Under the pieces are notes generated by a model. It was not told the origin of the DNA. It saw only the letters and a list, made by a program, of their open reading frames with translations, and searched no databases. Positions 49,001-61,898 of a stretch of DNA of 64,000 nt are shown here, in pieces. The stretch comes from Scatophagus argus. Taxonomy: Eukaryota > Chordata > Actinopteri > Scatophagidae. Both the position numbers and the translations under genes were made by a program. The stretch lies in assembly GCF_020382885.2 (NCBI RefSeq), contig NC_058506.1, forward strand, positions 11,138,318 to 11,202,317, in the 5' to 3' direction. How positions within the stretch are numbered: position 1 is the first letter of the stretch; every line of letters starts with the position of its first letter.

Positions 49001-49767
49001 ATTAATTTGTAACATATTTCTCAACAGATTTTTTTGGGAGGGAAATTCTAGAAAATTTACTTTTGAGCCCATTTTTATCTCCCACCTACCTAAATGTGGA
49101 CCTGCTGCCGTCCAGCCAGTAGTACTGAGGAGAGCAGTCTGAGCTGCTGTCTTCATCTCCGTGGTTCCGGCGGAGACCAATCCAGAAATCTCCATCAGTT
49201 GGGCGGAGTTCTGTGATGAGCTGCTCAATGATCTTCTGCTCAGATGCCGACTCCACACTCAGCAGCTGTCCTCCATCCCGTTTACAGGCGAGCTCTGCCT
49301 CTGCGAAGTTCAGCCTCCGCCGGAGCTCAGAGAAGTAGGCTAACTTGTAACACGGCTTCCCTTTTCCTGCCTTGCACACACGTTGACCTGCAGCCACACA
49401 CATATGCCTAATTACAAGTGCCTGATATGCACTGAATTGTCTTCACATCCTTCCTCACATAGCACACAAGAAATGACCTTGGTAATAGAACTATGGTAAT
49501 TTTGTACTCATAACTACAGAAACAGACTTGCTTGTACCTACCTCTGGCTTCAAATATATCCGCTTCAAGAGCCAAACATCCAGGGTAGAGTCAGGGAGGC
49601 AGGCCAAGAGGAAACCAAAGATAGAAACATCCACAACTGAATCAAGAGTTCATGTCTTTGTGCCGTGTTGTGTTTTCTGTGTGCAGCTTACCCGTAATGA
49701 GGCTTGTGGGTGCAGATGGATCAAAACATAAAAGCATGAGGTGACAGAAGATTGTGAGCAGGTCCAT
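46095..49767 (-). CDS. layn: Layilin, C-type lectin hyaluronan receptor
   Basis: Single-pass membrane receptor for hyaluronan whose cytoplasmic tail binds talin and ERM proteins. Seven exons, 49692-49767, 49090-49387, 48232-48389, 48102-48146, 47918-47980, 47719-47815 and 46095-46803, give 481 residues (human about 382). A signal peptide covers residues 1-22. The C-type lectin domain runs from about 28 to 178 and includes KPCYKLAYFSELRRRLNFAEAE, GDFWIGLRR, NWHWDEPSCG, EVCVVMYHQPSAP, FQWNDDNC and NNFICKY. A Ser/Thr/Pro stem precedes a transmembrane helix (YIIIPTIPLLLLLLTVTGVCC, about 220-243). The tail keeps DVYNVIR, GDYDNL and SGFVTLAST but then continues for about 150 residues past the human end, with imperfect SLGR/FYD repeats and a Tyr-rich part. 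All splice phases agree. alg9 is the convergent neighbour, as expected for the 11q23-like block. Confidence 0.92.
46401..46538 (-). repeat. Coding repeats in the layilin tail (SLGR type)
   Basis: Four imperfect units of about 12-13 residues read LSLGRRGTFYD, TSLGRSGKRDLND, SSLGSAGHREFYD and RSLGRRTTKSEHY (residues about 335-380). They sit in the cytoplasmic tail after the conserved SGFVTL block. The rest of the tail (46095-46400) has a looser YQT/YxxN pattern. Confidence 0.85.
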
Positions 49768-50841
49768 CTTTGGCAGTTGTAGTCAGTTCACCACCACCTC
49801 TTTGATTTTAGTTTAGTTTTTTTCATCCCACTGCATGCTCATCAGCAGAGCTCAAGTGAGCATAGATAAACTGAAAGCTGTAGCTTAAGGAAATTCTCTG
49901 AAAAGGTTGAAATTGAAAGAGAGAGCTACAGAAGAGCAGAAGAATCTCCTGCTCTGTCTGCAGAGTATGTGAGGCAGAAGGGGGAGCTGGAAGAGGAGGA
50001 GCAGGAGGAGGTAAGACTGTGCGTGTTTAAGAGGGGGCTGTAATCTGTTAAGAGCAGTCTTAATGATTGGGAGAAAAGGCTGCATCGATCGCAGGACGTC
50101 CAATCATGCAAGTGCATCTCATCGTAAACGCTGACAAGAGGCAGATTTTACTCCTTCCTTTATTACTTAAGCCTCAGGTATTATCATTACAAAAGTGTTA
50201 CATGAAAATGATCCCCTGTAACTCGATCAGGGATATTTTAAAATAATTCTCTCATGTCCATCTTCGAGGCGTGTTGCAGTGTTCTTCCCTCATTGTGTTT
50301 CAGTACAAAGCATGACAGGTGGGCAACACAGAGGTGTACTATTTTCCATTCCTTTATAAGGAAAACCTTTTTGAATGTTTCAAATATTACATATTTCTCT
50401 GCAACATATACATCTTTAACAACGATAAAAAGTTCAGAAATAAATATCCCTGTAAACTGAAAACTTAGCTAATCTGCTTCCTCAGGACTGTGTGGGTGTG
50501 GTTTGAATTGACTGACAGATTGATTGTTGTCTGGCAACACAAGCAAACAATCTCATGATGTCACTTTTTTCCAGTGGAGCCCTGCCCGCTTCAAACCAGC
50601 GAAAGAGCGCAGAAGAAAACGCTAAAACTGAAAATCTGACTCGTAAAATAACCAAAATCACTGAGCCTTTGACAAAAACATTGTGTTCATGTAGGATTCT
50701 TTCACTCAGGATAAAAGGCTGATAGATTAAAAAAGGATGTCAGGGCCTCTAAACATCAATAGTTGTGAAATTAAGTTGAATATTTATCAAATTAAAATTG
50801 TAAACAAAGGATAAAAGCATCAAATGAGTTAACAGGTTGAT

Positions 50842-50869
<28 letters not shown>
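50842..50869. repeat. (CA)n microsatellite
   Basis: Fourteen CA units upstream of layn. Confidence 0.95.
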
Positions 50870-50872
<3 letters not shown>

Positions 50873-50884
50873 CATCTGACCAAC

Positions 50885-51165
50885 AAAAAATTATCTACCA
50901 GCACATATAAAATTCTGAATACATTTTATCCAAAATAAAAGCAAACCAGGTACGACATGTTAGTTACTTGGCTTCAGAGATGCTGATCGGCTCATTCGAC
51001 AGAGCCATGCATGCTAGGCTGTTTTCCTTTGTTTCCAGTCTTTGAGCTAAGCTAAGCTAATTGTCTGCTCGTGGTATATTTATCTACATGATAGTGATAT
51101 CAGTCTTCTCACTCTCTATAAGAAAGCAGGTAAACTTTCTCGAGATTTTGAACTTTTCTTTTGAG
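50885..51165. mobile_element. Interspersed repeat remnant with GCTAAGCTAAGCTAA core
   Basis: The words CTACCAGCAC, CGACAGAGCCATGCATGCTA, GTTTCCAGTCTTTGAGCTAA, GCTAAGCTAATTGTCTGCT and TCTATAAGAAAGCAGGTAAA occur in the order of a very common percomorph repeat (often ending GAACTATTCCTTTAA). It is probably a non-autonomous element of unclear class. This copy is diverged and has no visible coding part. Confidence 0.55.
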
Positions 51166-53337
51166 ATAAGTAAATAAGGTTAACATAAAAGAAAACAGAC
51201 TTTGTTGACAAATTAAATTTAATTTCAGAAACTCATCTCGACAAATTATTCTGATAAATATGACATTATAATTTAATAACAAGGGAGCTTCCTGTTGATA
51301 TAATGGCATCTATATAATTTCATATTAAAGCATCAGCAGAAGCCATGGATGCATGTGAGCATGACCTGCTTTTCTTAGCACAAATGGAGGGAAAAGTGTA
51401 TGTATGCAGTTCTTAATGGTAGCAATTTCTAAAATGGCCCATAAGGTTGATTTAGGGCTCGCAGAGAGACAGATCAGCGAGAGTTTAAACAGCAGGATGC
51501 TTCATCAGGAATATGCTGTGTGTGCTAGGGTTGAATAGGGAGTGAGGGTGGGGGAGTGGGGTGAGGCTGCCCTGAATATACCGTCCGCATGCATGCTGCT
51601 CTATCCAACCACTGCTAATCAGTTTAGGTGATACAGATTGATATGGCTTTCGCTTTGCTTAAATTGAAGATGGGGTACAGGATGTTGGCTTTAGCAGGTG
51701 ATGCTCTGAAAAGACAAGACAGAGAGGAAACTGAGTCCCTCAGAGGGACTGAATAAGGAATGATCCATGTTTTAAATTTCATCCTTGTTTACAGCCTCTG
51801 AGAGGGTTTCATTCAATTAAACCTCTCCCATTCGTCCCTCCTCTCACACAGTCTGTCTTTCTCCATCTCTGCCTCCTCCTCTCATCCCTCTGACCTCCTC
51901 CCTCTCTTCCAATTAGTTAAAGAGAAACCAGATGAATGTTCCCACAGGAGGCCAGTACATGACTGACCATACACACACACACATGCATATGAACTTTCTC
52001 TCTCACACAATGTACGCGTTTCACCATGTCAACATCAATGTTGAAAATTCACCACTGCTCTTTGATGTTTAGACATTTATCCAATATGCATTAGTAAGAG
52101 AATTGCTAAATGTATATTTTCACTGAGGCAATGCTTGACAGTATAATGGTCAACAGATCATAGTTACACTGTAAAAGAACATGATCTGAAGCCATAAACT
52201 TGCTCTGGCCACAGCAAATTATTCGTAATGAATTGGCCAAGTTTGTTTGCGGGCAATGGAGACACAACAATGAATGGCAAACTCAGTTCATTTCCATCTC
52301 AAAGCCTGAAAAAGAAAGGAAAGAACTTAATTACTCACCAAAAAAAAGAACTTAACTTTCCACTAAATTCAATTTGAATGATCCTAGTTGGCAAGGTGCC
52401 CAACTGAGTGTCCGCATTGCGTAGGCTTGCAAAGAGAGCTGGAAGAGAGCCCTGATTTGCTGACCTGGAGGTAAGCTGGACAGCTACATCAGCAGAGATG
52501 ATCCATAAAAGAGTTTTGATGAAACCTTTTAGGTGCTTAAGTCATTCTTCTAGTAATTTCTTTGTTTTTAAGCAGTTTTGGACAAGGCCTGTTTAACAAC
52601 GTACGTTTATGAATGCACCATTTTTACTTCAAATGATATGATAATGTAAATGTCCTTTTTGCCTCACACAGGCAGCACTGTATTAAAATATCTTCACTGG
52701 TATATAAGCAAAAGCAGCAGCTTCAACAGGGGGCACTGCTGCACTCACCTCTGACGATTGTAGATTTTCTGACTGACTCATCTCCACAGTCATGCCAGTT
52801 CATGCGAGAACTGTGACATCGGCGGTCATCACTTACGGGAGCTGATGTCTGGTTTGTTTGTTTGTCCAAGTTCCAAGTGGTGACCTGTGATTGATCTGGT
52901 CCAAGTGAAACTTTGAATGTGCCACAAAGCTCCATGTTTGGTTTTGCTGTTTGCTGCTCACGTTGTCTGTAATCTCAGATTGTGATATTGACAAATAGTG
53001 TATAATGAAATAATATCTTTTAATTTTTTGAAATCCATTGATGAACTGTTTATGTATAAGATGGACAGGGAGTTATGTTGGTTCTGGCTGAAGTAAATTT
53101 TCAAAATGTTACAAAAATCATATAAAAGTCAACGTTGCCATAAAGTAGTTCTACTAATTTTTTGTGAGGTCACAATGGACTAATCGTCAAGAATATTGTA
53201 TGAATAGCTGACAGAGTATAAACTGGTAGACAAATTTATCATCTCACTTTGTATACTGTCAAATGATTAACCCTGATCAATGACAACCATTTGGATGAGC
53301 TTTTCTTCAAAAACAACAAGATACAGGTTAAAGCTGA

Positions 53338-53343
53338 TTTATT
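53338..53343 (-). terminator. Polyadenylation signal of complement factor B
   Basis: AATAAA on the minus strand, about 310 bp beyond the stop codon at 53655. Confidence 0.4.
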
Positions 53344-53654
53344 GCCCTCTTGACATACAGGCTGACCACTGGAGATACTGAGTAAATGATGATAATGTAC
53401 TGAACAGAACAACCGATCAATATTTGCATGATTGTAACTACATTTCGAGAGTGTGTTTGTATGTATGTCTTGGATGAGAAAATTTTATCTGAAAATTGTA
53501 TGTTTTATGTTTAAAATTCAGAATCTGAAAAGAAACACTGAATGAATGAGTGATTTGATCATATCATCAATCAGGAAAATAACTAAGACCAATATTTTTA
53601 CACACAAATTATATAACTGAAATGTCACAAACAAATGCTACTATGTAAAAGCAT

Positions 53655-56600
53655 TTAGTTCTCCATAAACTTCAGTGGTGCATAGTCATCTGTGTCTTTT
53701 CCAAGAATAGATTTAAGAAAAGGGACAACTTTGAAAAGATTTAAATGGAAATCTCTGGATGTGTCATCTGACTCCACAGCACCTTCATTGCACAGATTCT
53801 TGGTTCCCCAGCTGACTACTGCAATCTGTGAAAGAAATTGTTGGTTACTACCACCAGATGACACTCCACTGTGTTATACTGTTGAAGGAGAGGACTGTTT
53901 ACCTGTATTGTGCGATGCTCATAGTTCTTGAACACAGCACCTCCAGAGTCACCTGTCCCAACAAATCCATATATTTCTAATTGTATGCAAATTCTTTGGA
54001 AATTAAAAGAGCATATATGTGCATTTACATGTTTAAAGGGATAGGATGTTTTACCTCAGTCCTTAATTGTCCTAAATCAGACAAATACATGCATGCCTTT
54101 CTAATCATGGTGTCTACAAGAATTTTTACCAGCTCCTCTTGAAGTAGGGGGTTAGCATTGTGCAGGTAAAACATGTAAATCACATACCTTTACATGCTAT
54201 ATGATCTCTTTGTGGATTCCGACCACCAGTGCACAGGAAGTTATCAGTTACGGCGTCCTTTGGATTCCTTGTTGTTATGCCCTCTGCCTGCAATGCATGT
54301 CTGATGCATTCATCTCTCTGCATTGATAAATTGAAAGAGGAAACACAGCACAAAGTGACTTTTAGTGAAAAATGAAGAAATCAGGTACGCACACACAAGG
54401 CACAACATATTTCAGTAACTTAAGACTTACATTATCGCCAAGCTTAGCGTGGACATCTCTTTCATCTACCCTGTCACCTTTTTTGGTCAGGAAGTTGAGT
54501 CTTTCAAGATGATTCTTTAAAAGATGTCGCTCTGTATTTAGAGGACACAGAAATACAGTAAACTCTACCTGAGGCTTTAGATATAATTTAATTTAACTGC
54601 AAGGCCAATAAACTTACAGAATGCACGACTCAGATCGAGGCATGACAAGTTTAGCTAACAGTCAACTGTGGTTCATTTAGCACATTACATAAGCAATTTA
54701 CACAGCAATTGAACATTTGTGCATATTTATGAAGACCAAGTTGTGTGATGGTGCTCCTGCATGTTAGTAGAGTTACCTCACCTTGTTCTTTGCAGGTGGA
54801 TTGACTGGGCAGTTTTAGAGCATCATTGGTCTCCCAGGTGCAAGGTATGCAAATAGGTCTGAACAGGATACCAAAAACAATGGACAGGAATATAGAGGGG
54901 ATGATGTTCCAAGCAAATAACTTTTACCAAAGAATAATGTTAAACATGCAATATTACAAATGTAGCTGAACATTCTCTCAAGGCCAGAATTTGTGATAAA
55001 TCTAATTAATCTAAAGATTTTTTGTGTGTCTACTTATTTATCAGCAAAGTCCCAGACAGGACAGAGAACGTAACATCAAATCCATGTGTGTAGGGTAAAA
55101 GTCCTTACCTGGAGGCAGCTGAGATTCGAACATCTTCCTTCAGTTTGATGAGAGCCACATCATAGTCATAGAACTCCTTCACGCCCTGTTTTGCTTTAGC
55201 ACTAACATTGTAGTTTGGATGTAGATGGAAAATTTCAGCTCTTTTCACTGTAAAACACAACCAGTTGTTGTTATCAGGATGGACAGCAGAAACATTTGTC
55301 AAATCAAACAAATGGAAGATTTTCGGACTTTTTAAAAAGTCAGTGATCAAACCCTACCGCATATAAAATAATTCAAAGGGTTATGTTTAACTTTATCATT
55401 AACATTTTACATTTATCATTACCTTTGCCTTGTCCGTCATCAATTTCAACTGTGACGTGCTCAGGTAAATCTCCAAATACGAAGCAGTGAGCAGCAGTCA
55501 AGACAAACCGAGGAGTCACCAAAGAGCCCATGCATTTCCTTGTCGTTCCATCTTTCTTAAGTTTTAAATGGGAAATAAATACATAATATGACTAAGCAGT
55601 TATATGACACACAGGCACAAAAACAACATGGCATGCTTAGGAAACAGTTTTTCATGTGATCCTACATCTGCAGGTTCACTGTGCTGTCATTAAGCCAAAT
55701 ATTTCTGAATGAAAAAGTAACTTTCCTTATTGAAAAAGTCTGTTTCACAGATGAATTATACATGTCCCAGGCTATAGACTTTAGGAGCGGAAATGGAATA
55801 ATTATGTTTTTAATAGTGCATAATTACCAGAAACTAATAATTGATGTAGTTCTTTTCTTTAGTTTGAGCCTACAGAGGGAGCAGGCTCTCATCCATAGAG
55901 TCTGCCATGTTGCACTGCCATGTTTTTATAGTAGCCCAAAACAGACAAACAAAACTCTAGAGAGGGACTTTATTGTGTTTTTAGTGGCCACCGCAGTAGA
56001 AAATGATATGAAGGGTGTTAAATTGGTCGCAATCTGCAATCACACCAATAGATGTCACAAAACACTACACAACGGATCTTGAAATGAAATGCTGAAACAT
56101 TCACCTGCACATAAACAAATGCCATCCATGGATACATTTTCCTCTTACTGTCTCTGTCAAGTGTTTCATACTCCTTGTGAAGACCACACATGCCCTTAAC
56201 TTCTTCTTCATCTACATAGAAGAGAGAACAAATTCAATGTTGCTGCAAAGGCATTTGGATACAAACCAGCACTGAGTAAAAATTTAATGTTCAAATTGAA
56301 TCTTATAATATTATACATTAAATTATATTATACATGTACATACGATTGGAGGAATTTGAGGTTTAGTGTCTTTAACCGCTTATATAGAAGTATTTATTTA
56401 TGTTTATTTATTTAACACATGTTTCAAGTGCATTAAATCTCAGTAGGTACATGAGCTATATGTCACACAAAACTGTAAGTGCAAGATATATTTTCAGATG
56501 TAGTGACAAGTGTTTCATGATGGGTTCGCTTTTGCTTTGTTTCCACTTGTTCTACTTTGCCCCTGCAAAATTTATCAGCAATAATCACAGGAAAAGGAAG

Positions 56601-59600
56601 AGGGAAAGGAGTGAATTCACACAAGTGGAAAAGCTGGAAAAACATCACCAAAATCATTAGGATGCAGCTTCTGGAGGCCACAAATGTCTGTATACATTTG
56701 CAAACCCTTCTTACAAAATAACCTCTCTTTGGAAAGTGGACTTGATACAACATAAAAGCATGAAAAATTGCTAAAAACAAAAATATGGAGTATTCCTCAA
56801 AGCCATTTGATTGTACAGAATCAAGCTCTTGTGGCAGGTGATTCCAAACTTTTGGATGGTACTATATATATATAATGGGTGTAATGTAATACCTCATCAT
56901 ATCTACCACTGCTACATCATACCATATAGGTTCCCAGATCAAGAGTGACAGTTCTGCCTGATTAGTACTTTGGGAAACAATGGAACTATATTTAGGTCTC
57001 CACTTATCATATATTTCATTTGTGTCTAATTAGAAGGTGGGGCTGGAAGTTACGATAAATATGAAAAGATATATACAAAGAGGACTTACCAATTATGTCA
57101 TCAAAGGTCTCTTGTAAATTAGAAATGTCCTTCATTCTGAAAAAATGATGTCCACCGGTCCCCACTGTAAGTGGCTGTAGGTCGTCATCAAAGATCTCAG
57201 CTCCAATGCCAAAAATGTAAATGTCTGTAAAAGAAAGAAATGGTGAATGGTGAAAATCAGCACAGTAACACAAATGTGCACTACAAGCTTAAAGTTATGC
57301 TCACCAAGATAATCTTCTCTTGGCTGAGTCTCCCCCTCAGCAGTGTGGTTCATGTATACCATGTTCTTGATTCTTTCCACAGTAGGGGCAGGTGAACCAC
57401 CCATATTATAAGCACCTACAAAGAAAGACGACAGTGAGTTAAATTGATGCACGTCTTATGCACGGTATAACATTTGATATTTAAACCTTTTAACTGCTTT
57501 CATCTACATGGGTTAATTAAATGATCTTTATTAATGATACTTAAACAGTAAATTGATCCATATGCTCAACTGAACAAAAAAAATCATATATTCCAATATG
57601 TTGTTGAACTATTCCTTTAAATAGATTCACAATTTTCCTACAGTGAATGAAACTGGCAGCATCTTTGCTGAAGTGAGTCCAAATGCCAAGAGGCTGAAAT
57701 TACCGTCTGTAAAAATGATCAGAGCATGACGATGTTCCTTAAAACCTTCTTTAGCTCGTTGCTTTATGACAGCCATTTTCTCCAAGAAGGTCAAAAAGAC
57801 TTCGTTTAGATCTGTTCCAGCAGCGGTTCTGTCTTTAAATCAAAACACACATACACAGTAAAACATAGATCAACCTACAGCTATTAGAACAGTGTTTCCA
57901 AAAAAATATTGTTGATCAGTTTGTCTCACCTTTTGCTTGAAATTTATCCAGTTTATTCTTGATGTCGATTAGTGTTACTTTGCCCTCCAAAAAATCTAGA
58001 ATGTTGACAATTTCAAGTATTTCTGAGGAGAAAAAGATGATTTCATAGTTCGGACTCACGCTAAAGGATGAAATCTGTAGAGAAATAAAGCAATTAAATA
58101 CAATTTGGGTGATCTTCAGTTTTGTATGAACTTTTGATAGGACTGTATGACATATAACGTTAATGCAACACCTCCTTATATATCAAACTGCTTACGGTTG
58201 TTATTTTGTTGAGTAACTGATTCATTTATCAGCAGAAAGCAAATCCTGTAGTGTGCACTGACAACAAGCCAAGGGACTCGCTCTATGAAGCATCAATCAA
58301 GATTATGATGTGTATTCATAATGAAATTTACTTCTAATGGTTGTGCTGGCTGCCAAATGGGATGGGGATATGTAGTTACATGTGAAGTGTACATTGTGCC
58401 AAATGTACTTCTGAAATGGTGTCAGGCAATTTAAAAGGCTTCATATGTCAGCTCACACCCAAAAATATGATACATTATACAATTTCAGCCTTATGTCTTC
58501 AGACCTAATGTTTCTGTAGACTCATGAAAAATATTGTAAGGCTGATAGCAAGATGAATAAGAGGTAAATGCATAAAATATATCTAATTAGAGGCTAAATA
58601 TATCAATATAAGCAATCTATCAAAATAAATGTATAAAAGCTGATGCAAAGCGTTAACTGTTCACTAAAGATATTCTGAAATAAATAATTGTATGAATATA
58701 TGCAGACACAATATATAGCATAACAATGAAACAGTAAAATTATCCAGTACTTAAAACTCAGCCCATATTTATGTAACGCCCTGGTTCTTTTCTAATCTGT
58801 TTCTTTTAGCAAGTACTTAAATTCCCTAAATTAAGTAAGTAATTAAGTCTCAATATCTGACATGTGTGACCCCTATTTAATATTTTGGCTTCCTCTGGCA
58901 TCATATCATTTTATTCCTTACACATTAAGATAAAGTGTTTGATCAAATCTCCAGAGTAGTGACAACTCATCACATTTTATGCCAGCATCCATCAGCTGCA
59001 GTTTGTGCATCCTTTAAACTGGCCACACAATCAGAAAAAAACAGTCTTGCATCTCCAGTCCCAGTACAATGTTGCTGACTGTGTGCTGCAAATTCAGCAT
59101 ATTGTCAGCGAAAGTGTAGGCGCACCATTCTGTGCTGTGTTCCCCCTCTCCATTAAAAAAGTCTTGTAAAACGTCCTCCATGTACTGTTAGGTTATCATC
59201 ATTTTGGATAAAACCTTATTGTCCCCTTTTTAATCAAGAGAAAAGCTGCTTGTTTCCTACCTTTGTAATAAGTTTTGAGACAGCATCCTTTGCATCATTG
59301 ACAGACTTATCATCAATGCTCTCAGAAATGTCCATTGCAATGTAGATGTTAAGTGTCCCATTTTTTGAAATCCTGATTTTCCTCCCCTCCTGTGTGTCAT
59401 CTAAAAAAAATTCACAACAAACTGTTACTGCGATGCAGACATACTCGTGTATATCACATTTCCTTGTTAAACTGATACAGAACATAAGTAATATGTCATC
59501 AGTGAGTGCAGTGAGTTTTGATGGAGTTAACTAACAAGTTGTATAAAATGTGAAATGATCATTCTTTTGTTTTAAATTCAACAAAATGTCATCTGCCTCA

Positions 59601-61898
59601 CTACTAAGGTATGTTGTAATGGCAAAAATGATCACTTACCCTTGGAATTAAAAAACGCTAATACTCAGGTTAGTTCCCGGAACTTACCAGTTGGCTCAAG
59701 AGTGGTTAGACTGTCTTTAATTGCACTGCCAAATGCCTGTGAAACTTCCAGGGAAGTGTCATAGGTGTGTTTGTCTGTAAGGAGCAAAAGGCAAGTTTAT
59801 AAAAATTTGAAAAAAAAAAAACAAACAAAAAAAAACGCAGAGACATAGTTTGGTTCTCCATAGATTCACATTTACAGGTGAGAAGCCGGTGAGGGATCAA
59901 TGGGACAGTGACTTCTACTGAATGAATGAGTAAACATGTGGAGGTCCCAACTACCTGACCAACTAGTAGTAGTTGGTAGCAGGTGATTGGCAGTTACATT
60001 TAGAGGGGAAATGGGAAACCTGCAACATTCTCTTGTAAAGGTCCTTGCGAAACATTTTGCTTCAGTAAAGTGTTTCATGTGTTGATAATCTCAGGTTTGA
60101 ACAAATGATACCTTAAAGATGTTAGATCAATGTATGGACATGAAGTGACATTCAACAAGTAGTGCTTTCAAAAGATGGTTTCCTGTAGGCAGACTCAACT
60201 GTCACAGTCACTGACATTCACTCACTCACTGACTGTCATATAAACACTGAAAGACTTAGTAAACAAAAAGAAAAACGAATCATTGTTGGATATTAGCACC
60301 TGTAGTAGAGAGCTCTGACATTATTTCCTGTAAAATAACCTGGACAACCTCACCCTCAGCCAAAACTTAGGTCAAACGACAAAGAAAGTGAACAGCATTT
60401 GTAGGTATCAGTCTTACAGTAGCATGCTGGCTCTTTGCCAGTCCACTGGCCGTTCTCCTGACACACTCTTTCACTCGACCCCACCAAAAACAGGTTGCCG
60501 TTGCAGGTGTATTTCACTGTGTCATCAATTTCAAATATGTGTCCTTCTCTTGAGGCACCGGCTGGGATGCCAGGGTCAGCACAATTATCCCCTGCTGTGG
60601 TAATGAAAATGACAAAAGATAAGTCAGAAAACAGTCATAAATGAGGATGTATCCCAAACCTGAAGGAGAAGGAAGCAGGAGACAGACAGTAGATTGATGC
60701 TCAGGACTTACTGTCACGACTACAGATGGGAGTGGAGCCGCTCCACTTTCCGTTTGGTAAGCAAACACGTCTGGATGAGCCTCTCATCGTGTATCCCGAG
60801 TAGCACTCATACGTGGTCTCATTGTCCACAAAGTACTTTTCCTGAGGAGGTGAGACGTTTCCGTACTCCAGCACATTGGGATCTGGACATTCAACAACTG
60901 CGAAGCAAAACAAAAAGATCTGAGCTGTCACATAGAGCAAGCAGCCAGAGGCAAAGTGAGAAACATCATCTTCATATCACTCACGTCTGCATCTCTGGGG
61001 GTTAAACCTCCTGGGTGCAGGGTTCCAGGAGCCATTAGGCTGGCACAAGCGGGTCAGTACTGGGTATGGGTAGTAACCCTCAGGACAGTTGTAGATCAAC
61101 AGGCTGCCTGTCTGCAGCTGCTTGGTCAATTTGTAATCTCCTCCTTCGATTTGTACTTTTGCCTCCGTACAATTACACCGAACTTCACCTCCTGAAAAAT
61201 ATATATATATATCTATATTTTTGCAGCATAGACGTTTAGTAATGCACTTGAGTATTACAACTACATTATGTATTATTAATACTACAACATATTGCCATAT
61301 AATAGATAAGTTCTTGTAGGTTTTAGGTGTGTTGTTTAAAGATGAATATATGTGTTGGCTTAGTTTATGTGTTGTACAGTTACTTTTGACAGTACTATTC
61401 ATATTAAATGATGTCAATACTTCAGTAAAAATAAAATATACATTGAGCTATAAACAGCACATTTCAAGAACATGAAATCATATTGCATCCATAAATATAA
61501 GATGGCAGCAAATTTCTTATATAAATTGTTTCAGAAAGTAAACAATCAGACTTAAAAGACAATACTGAATGGTGTAATGGTATACATGTTATAACTGTAC
61601 TCAGTAGCAGTATTAATTTGCTAATTGCCTTATATGTTCCTGTCAGTTCAGTCCAATTATACATAAATGTTTTAAAAAATCCTGCCATGACTTATTTTAA
61701 CCTAAAAAAATATGAAAATTTCCATGTTTACTGTTCACTATTTTAGAAGAAGTCCGCTTGACTTACACAATAAATATAAATACATGAACAAATACGAGAT
61801 CTGTAATGTCAAACTAAGTGCACAAGTAAAAGTAGCTCACCCATACAGAGGAGACATGTTAGTACTGCAAGCCAGCTCCAGGGGAGAGAAAATCCCAT
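53655..61898 (-). CDS. cfb: Complement factor B (C2/factor B family), complete
   Basis: Secreted serine protease zymogen of the alternative complement pathway; bound to C3b and cut by factor D, it gives the C3 convertase. Eighteen exons: 61841-61898, 60985-61191, 60712-60897, 60418-60594, 59688-59774, 59261-59400, 57930-58074, 57704-57832, 57305-57415, 57090-57224, 56105-56211, 55423-55555, 55109-55247, 54782-54858, 54431-54531, 54188-54317, 53903-53952, 53655-53825. They code for 760 residues (human CFB 764). Signal peptide about 1-20; three CCP/sushi modules about 24-210; factor D site EGRKIR near 243-248; VWA domain about 255-450 with MIDAS DISES, GTD and FTDG; serine protease about 470-760. 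The triad is His near 517 (LTAAHC), Asp near 568 (YDYDVALIKL) and Ser near 690 (GDSGG). The aspartate of RDFHLNLF, which forms the floor of the S1 pocket in human factor B, is kept. All exons join in phase. Teleosts carry several factor B/C2 copies, so the exact paralogue is open. Confidence 0.93.

Larger units (their letters stand above)
49768..53337. other. layn - factor B intergenic region
   Basis: About 3.6 kb without a supported gene. It holds a (CA)n run at 50842-50869, an interspersed repeat at 50885-51165, a CT-rich strand near 51830-51920 and scattered AT-rich sequence. A 70-codon minus-strand frame at 52723-52935 is not like any protein I know and lacks support. Confidence 0.6.

Noticed and set aside
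52723-52935. 70-codon minus-strand frame between layn and factor B
   Set aside because: No known family, no splice partners, and one cysteine-poor short frame in AT-rich DNA is expected by chance.
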